Positions 50,498-58,037 of a stretch of 64,000 nucleotides of DNA are shown here, piece by piece (position 1 is the first letter of the stretch; each line of letters opens with the position of its first letter). A program made the position numbers and the translations under genes. The notes beneath the pieces were generated by a model. That model did no database searches and was not told where the DNA came from. It saw only the letters and a program-made list of their open reading frames with translations. Origin of the DNA: Clostridiales bacterium (lineage in GTDB: Bacteria; Bacillota; Clostridia; Christensenellales; Borkfalkiaceae). The stretch spans positions 1-64,000 of the forward strand of contig SVIW01000010.1 of NCBI GenBank assembly GCA_015069295.1, written 5' to 3'.

Positions 50498-51184
50498 ATG
50501 GGGATTATTTTCGTCAGAACGGTGATTATTTTTATCACTCTGCTTATTATTATGCGGCTGATGGGCAAGCGGCAAATTGGGGAAATGCAGCCGTACGAGC
50601 TGGTCATTACCCTGATTATCGCCGACCTTGCCTGTATTCCGATGGCGGACAATTCCATTCCCCTTTTATACGGCGTCGTCGCGATATTGACCGTCTATCT
50701 TTTGCACCAAATCGTATGCTTTATCGATTTGAATTTTATGCAGGCGAAAGCCGTTATCAGCGGCAACGCCAGCGTGGTGTTAAACAAAAACGGAATTGAC
50801 GATACCCAACTGAAAAAAAACAACCTCGACGTGTCCGACCTCGTGGAAAATTTGCGGGTGGAAGGGTATTTTGCTCTGGACGGTATCGAGTACGCTTTAT
50901 ACGAATCGGAAGGCACTTTTTCCGCGTTGCCAAAAAAGAATTATCAAGAGCTGCAAACCTCACTCCCCGTTATTATTTTGGACGAGGGAAAATTCGACAA
51001 GAAAAATCTCCAGCAAACGAAAAAAGACGAGGGGTATTTTTCCGAAGTTTTAAAAAAACAAGGCTGCAAGGACTTGAAAAAGGTACTCATTATGACCGTG
51101 GACGGCAACGGGAAGGTGTATTTTCAAGAGAAAGGAAAAAAATACAAAGTCTTTTATCTGCCTTGGGAAGAGGCTTTGTGGTAA
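50498..51184 (+). CDS. DUF421 (YetF-type) membrane protein
   Basis: 228 residues: three N-terminal membrane helices, RLMGKRQIGEMQPYELVITL (about 23-42), then a soluble YetF-like domain with AVISGNASVVLNKNGID and LRVEGYFALDGIEYALYE. Function not firmly known; Bacillus relatives are linked to spores and the envelope. No Shine-Dalgarno, nearly leaderless. Followed 13 bp later by DUF4363, a common pairing. Confidence 0.9.
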   Translation: MGIIFVRTVIIFITLLIIMRLMGKRQIGEMQPYELVITLIIADLACIPMADNSIPLLYGVVAILTVYLLHQIVCFIDLNFMQAKAVISGNASVVLNKNGIDDTQLKKNNLDVSDLVENLRVEGYFALDGIEYALYESEGTFSALPKKNYQELQTSLPVIILDEGKFDKKNLQQTKKDEGYFSEVLKKQGCKDLKKVLIMTVDGNGKVYFQEKGKKYKVFYLPWEEALW

Positions 51185-51197
51185 AGGGGGGAAAACT

Positions 51198-51575
51198 ATG
51201 TTTCGGACTTTATTGAGCATCTTCGTTACCGCCGCCCTAATCGCCTGCTTGTCCGTATGGGAAATGCACTACGTACAAACGACCTTTGCCGAGTTTCATT
51301 CGATACTTGAAACCTTATACGATAAGACGGAGGCGCAAAACGCAACCTCGGAAGACGGCGACGCCGTGCTGACCTATTGGAAAACCAAAAAGGAAATTTT
51401 GCACGTTTGGTTGCCGCACACCGCCTTGCAAGAGGTCGATTTTCAATTAAACGAAGCCGTCGGGTTTTTGCGCACGCAAGATTACCCCGGCGCATTACCG
51501 AAAATCGAAACGGTGCTAGGCATCTCCGAATCGATTCCAAGGGGGTATACGTTCGGGATTGAAAATATATTTTAA
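51198..51575 (+). CDS. DUF4363 family protein
   Basis: 125 residues with one N-terminal membrane segment (about 5-22) and a helical extracytoplasmic part (WKTKKEILHVWLPHTALQEVD). Pairs with DUF421 in many Clostridia. Function unknown. Strong site AAAGGGGGGAAA. Confidence 0.85.
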   Translation: MFRTLLSIFVTAALIACLSVWEMHYVQTTFAEFHSILETLYDKTEAQNATSEDGDAVLTYWKTKKEILHVWLPHTALQEVDFQLNEAVGFLRTQDYPGALPKIETVLGISESIPRGYTFGIENIF

Positions 51576-51577
51576 CG

Positions 51578-51616
51578 AAAAAGACCCACCCGTGTACGAG
51601 GTGAGTCTTTCTTTTT
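51578..51616 (+). terminator. terminator of DUF421-DUF4363
   Basis: Stem AAAGACnCACC/GGTGnGTCTTT with a T run, directly after the stop. Confidence 0.85.
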
Positions 51617-51620
51617 TTAT

Positions 51621-51974
51621 TTAAACCAGTCCGTAAGCGTTTACGATATTGACGGTTGCGTCGAAGATGTTTTTTACAAACTTTCTAACCGCCGCGTTCG
51701 TCGCTGCGTCGGGCGTTGCCGTTTCGTTGCTCTTAAACATCGCCACCGTGGCGTTGAAATTTTTGCAAATCGCTTGCATATCCTCTTCAATGGCGGTGTA
51801 GGCGTCTTCCGTCCCTACGCTTTGTATCGCGTACATTTCTTCCACGACGCCGTTCATTTTTTGAAGGAGCGCAGTGTTTCCCGTCTTTAACAGTTCCGCG
51901 CTTTGATGGTTAAGGTCGGCAAGCAAAGCGATAAATTTTTGCAACGTTACGTTGCCCTCTAATTCCGTCGCCAT
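51621..51974 (-). CDS. small helical protein, unknown function
   Basis: Not recognised. 117 residues, all-helical in appearance, no signal peptide or membrane segment. Heptad-like stretches (LQKFIALLADLNHQSAELLK and IEEDMQAICKNFNATVAMFK) suggest a helical bundle. Its ATG overlaps the stop of the UDP-sugar pyrophosphorylase gene (TAATG), so the two are translationally coupled and probably linked in function. Confidence 0.72.
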   Translation of the reverse strand: MATELEGNVTLQKFIALLADLNHQSAELLKTGNTALLQKMNGVVEEMYAIQSVGTEDAYTAIEEDMQAICKNFNATVAMFKSNETATPDAATNAAVRKFVKNIFDATVNIVNAYGLV

Positions 51975-53203
51975 TATAAATCAAACCCGTTCCCTTTCCA
52001 GTATTCGCGCGCCGATTCTACGCTATCCACACCCGTCTTGTTCTTAATGGGCGCAAATTCCTTTTCGCGCACAACCTCGAAAGGCAAAACGCTGCCCGTC
52101 AATTTCACGAGGTCAACCGCCAGCGTTTCGAACTTTTTGCCGTTTTCCTTTTCGGGTTTTCTCGTTACGCCGTCCTCGTAAAGACATTCGATTTTCTTTT
52201 CAACGATATGCACGGGAATTTTCTTGTCTACGATTTCTTCCAGCTTGGAGAGGCGGAACAAGTAGTTCATAATAACCCCGTAAAGATAAACGAGGTCGCC
52301 GTTTTCGTCCCGCATATTCGCCATTTCGTCCGTCAACTCGTAATACTCGATAATGTCGGGCTGATCGCCGTCCATACAAAGTACGCCCACCTTTTCCTTC
52401 GGCTCGGTCTTACAAATAACCTTTGCGCCGCAGTTTACTCCGCTATCAATCGTCGCGCCGACGAATACGGGGTCGGCAATCCGCTGCAAAATATTATCCA
52501 CGGCGTAGATATTCAGCCATTCCACTCCGCGGGCGTGCAAATCCTCGCAAAGCCCCGCGCGCTGCAACGAAGCGAACCAACCGCCGTTGCCGTTGGGCGA
52601 CAGCGCGGGCATATCCTTCGTTTCCAAAATAATTTTGCCCTCGTAATCGACTGCGGGCGCCATATCCTGTTTAAAGAACTTTACGTCCGATTCTACGTAG
52701 CCGAAATAGTCGTGTTCTTTCCAAAACGAAACCGTCTGTTCGTGGTTTTTGTCGCTAGTCATAATGTACAAGGGCACGGTAACTCCGCACTGCTGACAAA
52801 CGCCTTTGAGATGCTGCATCTGCGCCTCGAAAATATACAAGGGCTTGGTAACGCCGATATCGTACGCGCCTTTGGGTCCGTCTACGCCAAGACGAGTACC
52901 CATACCGCCAGCCAATAATACCGCAGCCACTTTGCCTTGCTTGATGGCTTCGACGCCGATTTTTTCAAATTCGGCTTTTCTCTTTTCAATCTCCGCCAAA
53001 CGTAAGCCGCTAATGGGAGAAATCACCCGATCTTTCCCCGAAAGGTCGACGGGATTTTTCAAGTCTTCTTCAAAGCTCCAATTCAACCCTTCAATCGCTT
53101 TTAATAATTTTTCTTTGCTCTCCTGCGACAATTCGTCGTAATATTTTAAAAGGTGCGTTTGACCCTTTTCTTCCAATAACGCTTTCGCTTGTTCGTACGT
53201 CAT
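51974..53203 (-). CDS. UTP-dependent sugar-1-phosphate uridylyltransferase (UDPGP type 1)
   Basis: 409 residues of the eukaryote-like UDPGP family (UDP-GlcNAc/UDP-glucose pyrophosphorylases), not the bacterial GalU or GlmU type. Nucleotide loop LLAGGMGTRLGVDGPKGAYD (about 96-115), MTSDKNHEQT, and SPNGNGGWFASL match. Makes a UDP-sugar for envelope or glycogen-related synthesis; GlcNAc-1-P versus Glc-1-P is undecided. Confidence 0.9.
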   Translation of the reverse strand: MTYEQAKALLEEKGQTHLLKYYDELSQESKEKLLKAIEGLNWSFEEDLKNPVDLSGKDRVISPISGLRLAEIEKRKAEFEKIGVEAIKQGKVAAVLLAGGMGTRLGVDGPKGAYDIGVTKPLYIFEAQMQHLKGVCQQCGVTVPLYIMTSDKNHEQTVSFWKEHDYFGYVESDVKFFKQDMAPAVDYEGKIILETKDMPALSPNGNGGWFASLQRAGLCEDLHARGVEWLNIYAVDNILQRIADPVFVGATIDSGVNCGAKVICKTEPKEKVGVLCMDGDQPDIIEYYELTDEMANMRDENGDLVYLYGVIMNYLFRLSKLEEIVDKKIPVHIVEKKIECLYEDGVTRKPEKENGKKFETLAVDLVKLTGSVLPFEVVREKEFAPIKNKTGVDSVESAREYWKGNGFDL

Positions 53204-53228
53204 AGCTTCTCTCCTTTACTTTTTCAAC

Positions 53229-53257
53229 ATTGTACCAAATTTATCTTAGAATTGCAA
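53229..53257 (-). promoter_or_regulatory. promoter for the pyrophosphorylase gene
   Basis: TTGCAA, 17 bp, TACAAT on the minus strand. Confidence 0.65.
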
Positions 53258-53358
53258 CCCCTTTTTGAAAATTTCCTCGTGGTATTTTTTCGTTTCTTTG
53301 TTTGATTCTTTCACTCCTGCACGTATGCGCAAATTTTCATATTTTTTCCATTCCCCTC

Positions 53359-53387
53359 TTTACAACCCCGTAACTTTGTGATATACT
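53359..53387 (+). promoter_or_regulatory. promoter for the HIRAN-like gene
   Basis: TTTACA, 17 bp, TATACT. The ATG lies 6 bp after the -10 box, so transcription should start at or next to the start codon. Confidence 0.7.
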
Positions 53388-53393
53388 GTAAAT

Positions 53394-53807
53394 ATGAGCA
53401 TACGACAATATTTACAACAACTGTTTTTAAAACGGCGAATAAAAAAGAGCGGCTTGGAGTTCCCCGTTTACGATAAAATCCACGGTGTCAAATCTTCCGA
53501 TCGTCAAGGCGCTTTGGCGCAATCCTCCGAGGGCGATGAACTGCAAATCGTCCACGTCCCCTTGAAAAATTTCCCGCATAACGCCTACGTATACAGCATT
53601 CCTTTAAACCGAGTTCTTGGCTATCTTGAAAGGGAAACGGCGGAAAAGCTTCTGTACGTCTTTAAGGAAAATTATTGTCTTGACGGCGAAATCGTAAAAA
53701 TTACGGGCGGCGAGCCCTATACATACTTCGGTTGCAAAATTTTCATCTTCCCCACCACCGATTTACTTGCCGATACGGAAGATTTTAGCCACCTATACGG
53801 AGAATAA
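53394..53807 (+). CDS. HIRAN-like domain protein, probably leaderless
   Basis: 137 residues. A basic N-terminus (about 1-20) precedes a beta-rich region resembling a HIRAN domain: LQIVHVPLKNFPHNAYVYSI, RVLGYLERETAEKLLYVF, then KITGGEPYTYFGCKIFIF. HIRAN domains bind DNA ends or stalled forks in helicase-linked proteins; a stand-alone copy is less common. No Shine-Dalgarno is present. The domain call is by pattern only. Confidence 0.65.
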   Translation: MSIRQYLQQLFLKRRIKKSGLEFPVYDKIHGVKSSDRQGALAQSSEGDELQIVHVPLKNFPHNAYVYSIPLNRVLGYLERETAEKLLYVFKENYCLDGEIVKITGGEPYTYFGCKIFIFPTTDLLADTEDFSHLYGE

Positions 53808-53844
53808 AAAAGGAAACGCAGAGAATTTGCGCTTCCTTTTTATT
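53808..53844. terminator. bidirectional terminator
   Basis: Stem AAAAAGGAA...CGCA/TGCG...TTCCTTTTT between two convergent genes. Confidence 0.85.
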
Positions 53845-53845
53845 T

Positions 53846-54394
53846 TTACAGCCCCTTTTTTATCAACCGAAACGCCCTTTGTAGGGGCACGAACAAGAAC
53901 AGCATACTCACCGCCGTACAGGCAAGCTGCGGCAGCATAAACGGCAACGAGGAAATAAAATACGCCCGCGCCGCCTCCCCTTGCATTCCGTACCAAAGCG
54001 GAGTAAACCAACCGTCGAATAAGTTAAACGCCGCCGTGCACGCCACCGCGATCGGCAACAACCACCAAAGGGAAAACAAAGGTTTTTTTACCCAATGCCC
54101 TAAAACGCCGAACAAGCCGCCAAGCAAGGGAAAGTATACTAAATAGAGTATGAGTACCGTTTCACTAAACGGGAAAACGAGCTGCCGCAAAAACGCAAAC
54201 GCCACCGCCGCTATTCCCCCTCGGCAAGCGCCGAAAACAAAGGAGTACGAAATAAACAGCACGGTAACGACCTCAATTCCCGGCAGGGCAGCCAAAACGA
54301 GCTGCGCCGCAATTACCAGCGCAACGAAAACGGCGATATAGGCGCATTCCTTTGCCGTTCTTATCGATATCTTTTTGACTTTTTCCCGTTTCAT
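53846..54394 (-). CDS. ECF transporter S component, probably for cobalamin
   Basis: 182 residues with about five or six membrane helices (AYIAVFVALVIAAQLVLAAL, FGACRGGIAAVAFAFLRQLVFP, NLFDGWFTPLWYG). It lies 21 bp downstream of the DUF4430 lipoprotein gene in a unit controlled by a cobalamin riboswitch, so vitamin B12 or a precursor is the likely ligand. It would need the shared EcfAAT module. The family is clear; the substrate is inferred from the riboswitch. Confidence 0.85.
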   Translation of the reverse strand: MKREKVKKISIRTAKECAYIAVFVALVIAAQLVLAALPGIEVVTVLFISYSFVFGACRGGIAAVAFAFLRQLVFPFSETVLILYLVYFPLLGGLFGVLGHWVKKPLFSLWWLLPIAVACTAAFNLFDGWFTPLWYGMQGEAARAYFISSLPFMLPQLACTAVSMLFLFVPLQRAFRLIKKGL

Positions 54395-54415
54395 CTCGTA
54401 CCTGCCTCTATGCTT

Positions 54416-54835
54416 TTAGAAACTTTGATACACCCAAACGTAAACGCAGCCCGACTTTATAGGCAGCTCGCCCGCGCCGTAATTGGCGCTGCCAAGCGTT
54501 TCGCCGCCGTATTCGTACGAGCCCCACGCCGTCGAAGAATTTTCCGTATCGCTCGTGTACAGCATCCAGCAAGGGTCGTAGTCCGCGTCGTTTTTCACGC
54601 CGTTAATTTCCACCACCATTCCGTCCGCCACCGCAAAGGAAATTTCGCCCGATTTTTGCATTTCCTCCATAACGTCCAGCAAGGTCGTTTGGCTCGTTAC
54701 CTCGTCCTCCACCTTAATTACGACGGGCTGAATTTCCGTCTCCACAGCTTTTGCCTCTTCGCCGCACGAGGCAAAGCAAAACGCTGCAACTAACGTAAAA
54801 AGCACGCTTACCAAAAAAAGATATCCGCGTTTCAT
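54416..54835 (-). CDS. DUF4430 (transcobalamin-like) lipoprotein
   Basis: 139 residues: lipoprotein signal peptide with lipobox FASC (Cys about 24), then a DUF4430 domain (TTLLDVMEEMQ, VVEINGVKNDADYDPCWMLY, ELPIKSGCVYVWVYQ), the fold shared with the beta domain of intrinsic factor/transcobalamin. It probably captures cobalamin outside the membrane and hands it to the ECF S component. The start is the ATG at 54835 with AAGGAGG. Confidence 0.88.
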   Translation of the reverse strand: MKRGYLFLVSVLFTLVAAFCFASCGEEAKAVETEIQPVVIKVEDEVTSQTTLLDVMEEMQKSGEISFAVADGMVVEINGVKNDADYDPCWMLYTSDTENSSTAWGSYEYGGETLGSANYGAGELPIKSGCVYVWVYQSF

Positions 54836-54896
54836 AAAACGCCTCCTTAAAATAAAATTCCCGAACGCGAAGTTGAAGCGCACGGGAACAAGTAGC

Positions 54897-54927
54897 CAAA
54901 AAACGCCGCTTTCTAAAGCGGTTTTTT
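54897..54927 (-). terminator. riboswitch-controlled terminator
   Basis: Stem CCGCTTT/AAAGCGG followed by GTTTTTT on the minus strand, between the cobalamin aptamer and the DUF4430 start. Suggests transcription attenuation. Confidence 0.82.
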
Positions 54928-54971
54928 CTTTTTTCGCCCTTTCCGCCCATCCGCAGAAATTCGTTTTTTTA

Positions 54972-55165
54972 AAAAACGGCAGGTCTCCCGGCTTACAACG
55001 ACTTGGCGGCGTTAAAAGATTTTCAACGCGTACCTGCCCCTTTCCTTCCCGCTTTTGGCAGTGAAAAGAGACGGTCGTTCTTACGGTTGCGGGGGCAGCG
55101 GAGCAAGGCTTATTCGCTTTCTCTCTTCCCTATTAAATCCCTTCCGCAAAAGGAATACCGTTTTT
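54972..55165 (-). ncRNA. cobalamin riboswitch
   Basis: About 194 nt. P1 pairs AAAAACGG (55165) with CCGTTTTT (54972). The conserved core GCTGCCCCCGCAACCGTAA, a CACTGCC segment, GGGAAGG and the B12 box AAGCCGGGAGACCTGCC are all readable on the minus strand. Cobalamin should trigger the terminator at 54897-54927 and shut off the DUF4430-ECF genes. Confidence 0.93.
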
Positions 55166-55183
55166 CTCTATTCGGTTTGTTTT

Positions 55184-55212
55184 ATTATACGGCTAACGCA
55201 TTAAAAAGTCAA
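55184..55212 (-). promoter_or_regulatory. promoter for the cobalamin uptake unit
   Basis: TTGACT, 17 bp, TATAAT on the minus strand, about 20 bp before the riboswitch. Confidence 0.8.
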
Positions 55213-55221
55213 GCGTTACAA

Positions 55222-55252
55222 AATAAAAAACGGCAAGACGCCGTTTTTATTT
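55222..55252 (-). terminator. terminator of DegV paralog 3
   Basis: Stem AAAAACGGC/GCCGTTTTT with a T run on the minus strand. Confidence 0.88.
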
Positions 55253-55265
55253 TGCAATATCTCGT

Positions 55266-56168
55266 TTATAATACCGCAACCAATTCTTCCCTCGTCTTTT
55301 TCGACAACCAGCAGCAGGAAACCGAGCCGGGTCCCACGTGCGAGCCGATAACGGGTCCCATAATGGTAACTTCGGGCTGCACCCCCGTTTTCTCTTGCAC
55401 GAGCGCCGCGAGCTCCCTCGCGCCGCTTTCGTTGTTGGTATGTACGATGACGACGCGGTTTTCTTCCGAAAGGGGCGCCGCCTGTATATGCTCGACGATA
55501 CGGGAGAACGCCTTTTTCATACCCTTGCATTTTTCCAAAACCTTCAATTTGCCCGCTTCGTCAAAAATAATCATCGGCTTTATGTTCAGCATCGTACCGA
55601 ACGCCGCGGAAACCGCGGACACCCGCCCGCCCTTTTTTAAATAGAACAAGTCGTTTGGAATAATACAATGCTGTACGTTTTGTCTTATTCCCATAATATA
55701 CTGGTAGGTTTCTTTCGCCGTCATGCCTTTGTCCCTGCAATCCGCCGCCAAGCCTGCCAGCATACCTTGCCCGACGGTCGCCGTCAAGGGATCTACGGCG
55801 TACACCGTAAAATCGGGATATTTTGCTTTGACGTCCGCCGCCGCTTGCGTCGTAATCGTTATGGTATTGGCAAGCCCCGAAGAAATGGTGAAATGCACCG
55901 CCTCTTTCACGCCCGCCTCCGCCATTTTCGTAAAATGTTCAATATGCGCCTCGTAATTTAATTTTGCCGTACGGGGGAAATACCCTTGGGCTACCTTTTC
56001 GTAAAAGGCGACGTATTCTTCTTCCTTTTCAAAGGCGTCCACGCCCTCTTCAAGCCTCCCGTCTTTTTCCATCGTAAAGGTCAGCGGAACAAACCAAATT
56101 CCGCGCGATTCCCGATATTCTTTTTTCAAATCCGCTGTCGAGTCAGACGAAACTTCAAATAACGCCAT
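55266..56168 (-). CDS. DegV family fatty-acid-binding protein (paralog 3)
   Basis: 300 residues: SSDSTADLKKEYRES, PRTAKLNYEAHIEHF, HFTISSGLANTITI, and GPVIGSHVGPGSVSCCWL. Start at the ATG at 56168: the longer in-frame start at 56198 lies within the -10 box and cannot be in the mRNA. Single-gene unit with a consensus promoter. Ligand specificity relative to paralogs 1 and 2 is unknown. Confidence 0.92.
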   Translation of the reverse strand: MALFEVSSDSTADLKKEYRESRGIWFVPLTFTMEKDGRLEEGVDAFEKEEEYVAFYEKVAQGYFPRTAKLNYEAHIEHFTKMAEAGVKEAVHFTISSGLANTITITTQAAADVKAKYPDFTVYAVDPLTATVGQGMLAGLAADCRDKGMTAKETYQYIMGIRQNVQHCIIPNDLFYLKKGGRVSAVSAAFGTMLNIKPMIIFDEAGKLKVLEKCKGMKKAFSRIVEHIQAAPLSEENRVVIVHTNNESGARELAALVQEKTGVQPEVTIMGPVIGSHVGPGSVSCCWLSKKTREELVAVL

Positions 56169-56196
56169 ACTTGTTTTTCCTCTTTCGTTTTTTTTC

Positions 56197-56225
56197 ATTA
56201 TACCACCTCTTTTTCATATTGTCAA
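56197..56225 (-). promoter_or_regulatory. promoter for DegV paralog 3
   Basis: Perfect TTGACA, 17 bp, TATAAT on the minus strand. Confidence 0.82.
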
Positions 56226-56308
56226 GAAGATTTTACAAAACGTCATTTTTTGCTATGACGACAATAAAATATTTTTTTGTAAAATCCAAACTTTTTTTCC
56301 TAAAAGAC

Positions 56309-56358
56309 TTGAAATCTCTCCTAAAACACGCTATAATAATAGCGTGTGCAATGCACAC
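56309..56358 (+). promoter_or_regulatory. promoter with overlapping palindromes for the phosphohexomutase gene
   Basis: TTGAAA (56309-56314), 17 bp, TATAAT (56332-56337). ACACGCTA-N6-TAGCGTGT (56326-56347) covers the -10, and GTGTGCA-A-TGCACAC (56344-56358) overlaps its end. Strong candidates for repressor operators, absent from other promoters in the window. Confidence 0.65.
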
Positions 56359-56387
56359 CTTTCCAACAAAACAAAGGAGACTCGCAT

Positions 56388-57950
56388 ATGACCTTACAAG
56401 ACTATCTCCGCTTGAAAAACGGATCGGACGTACGCGGCGTTGCTATTGACGGCGTAGAAGGCGAACCCGTTACTTTAACGGAAGAAGCGGCGGAAAACAT
56501 CGCCAAAGCCTTTTGCGTTTGGCTTTTATCCCGTACGGGGAAAACACGCGTTACCGTCGCCGTGGGCTACGATTCCCGTATTTCCTCTCCCGCTTTGTGC
56601 GACGCGGTCGTACGCGGCATTACCCTCTCGGGCCACAACGCCGTCGTAACCGGTTTATCCACGACCCCGTCTATGTATATGCTTTTAAAGGAAGAAAATT
56701 CCCCTTGCCACGGCTCGATTATGATTACGGCAAGCCATCTCCCCTTTAACCGCAACGGCTTGAAGTTTTTCTCTAAAAACGGCGGCTTGGAAGGTGAGGA
56801 CGTAAAAGAAATTTTGCAATTCGCGGCAACCTACCGTTTTTCGGAAGGCGTAGTCGGAGAACGCGTAGATCGTCCTTATCTCGATACTTATGCAGCCAGC
56901 CTCGTCGCTATGGTCAGAAACGCAACGGGAGAAGAAACCCCGCTTTGCGGTAAACGCATTTTGGTAGACGCCGGCAACGGCGCGGGCGGTTTCTATGCCG
57001 ACAAAGTGCTTGCTCCCCTCGGCGCAGACACGATGGGCTCGCAATTCCTTGACCCCGACGGCAGTTTCCCGAACCATATCCCCAATCCCGAAGACAAGAA
57101 CGCAATGCGCTCCGTTTGCGAAGCCGTAAAAGCGGCGAAAGCGGATTTTGGGATTATCTTCGACACCGACGTAGACCGCGCGGGCGCAGTCGATAAAGAC
57201 GGCTCGGAAATCAACCGTAACCGCCTTATCGCGCTCATCTCCGCCATTCTTTTGTCGGAAAAGTCGGGCACTATCGTTACCGACTCGGTTACCTCGGACG
57301 GTTTAACGAAGTTTATCACGGCAAAGGGCGGTAGACACCACCGCTTTAAACGTGGCTATAAAAACGTTATCAACGAGGCGATTCGTTTAAACAACGAAGG
57401 CGAATATACTCCGCTTGCCATCGAAACCAGCGGACACGCGGCACTGATGGAAAACGATTTCCTGGACGACGGCGCATATCTTATCACTCGGCTGCTTATC
57501 GCCCTTGCAAAGGCGGCGAAAGAGGGCAAAACCCTTACCGACCTTATCGCCGATTTGGAAATGCCCGCAGAAACGGCGGAGCTTAGATTGCGCTTTGTAA
57601 GCGGCTGCGATTTTAAGGCGCTTGGCAAAGAAATGCTGAAAGAATTTGAAAAGCTTGCCGCTGAAAAGAAGTATGCAAGTCTTGCCCCTGATAACCGCGA
57701 GGGCTGTCGGGTTTGCTATGACGAAAAGCACGGCGACGGCTGGGCGCTGCTGCGTATGAGCCTGCACGACCCTATCCTGCCTATCAACGTGGAAAGCAAC
57801 GCAAAAGGCGGCGTATTTAAAATCGTCAAAGATTTGTATTACACCTTGCGCGAATACCCCTTCCTTGACGTAACTCCCCTTTCCGCGTTCATCGAAAAGA
57901 CTCGCGCGGAAAATATCGCAAACCTGCGCACGCGACTTTCGGGCAAATAA
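56388..57950 (+). CDS. phosphomannomutase/phosphoglucomutase family enzyme
   Basis: Alpha-D-phosphohexomutase, 520 residues, interconverting hexose 6- and 1-phosphates. Catalytic Ser loop ITASHLPFNRNGLKF (about 110-124), Mg loop DTDVDRAGAV (about 260-269), sugar loop ETSGHAA. It supplies hexose 1-phosphate for nucleotide sugars such as that made at 51974. Start at the ATG at 56388 with GGAG. Mannose or glucose preference is not readable. Confidence 0.9.
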   Translation: MTLQDYLRLKNGSDVRGVAIDGVEGEPVTLTEEAAENIAKAFCVWLLSRTGKTRVTVAVGYDSRISSPALCDAVVRGITLSGHNAVVTGLSTTPSMYMLLKEENSPCHGSIMITASHLPFNRNGLKFFSKNGGLEGEDVKEILQFAATYRFSEGVVGERVDRPYLDTYAASLVAMVRNATGEETPLCGKRILVDAGNGAGGFYADKVLAPLGADTMGSQFLDPDGSFPNHIPNPEDKNAMRSVCEAVKAAKADFGIIFDTDVDRAGAVDKDGSEINRNRLIALISAILLSEKSGTIVTDSVTSDGLTKFITAKGGRHHRFKRGYKNVINEAIRLNNEGEYTPLAIETSGHAALMENDFLDDGAYLITRLLIALAKAAKEGKTLTDLIADLEMPAETAELRLRFVSGCDFKALGKEMLKEFEKLAAEKKYASLAPDNREGCRVCYDEKHGDGWALLRMSLHDPILPINVESNAKGGVFKIVKDLYYTLREYPFLDVTPLSAFIEKTRAENIANLRTRLSGK

Positions 57951-58037
57951 CAAGCAACAAAGGGGCGACTCTGTTCATTTAACAATTTTAATTTAATAAA
58001 ATAAAAAATAATATTAAGTGTATATAGGAGAATTACT

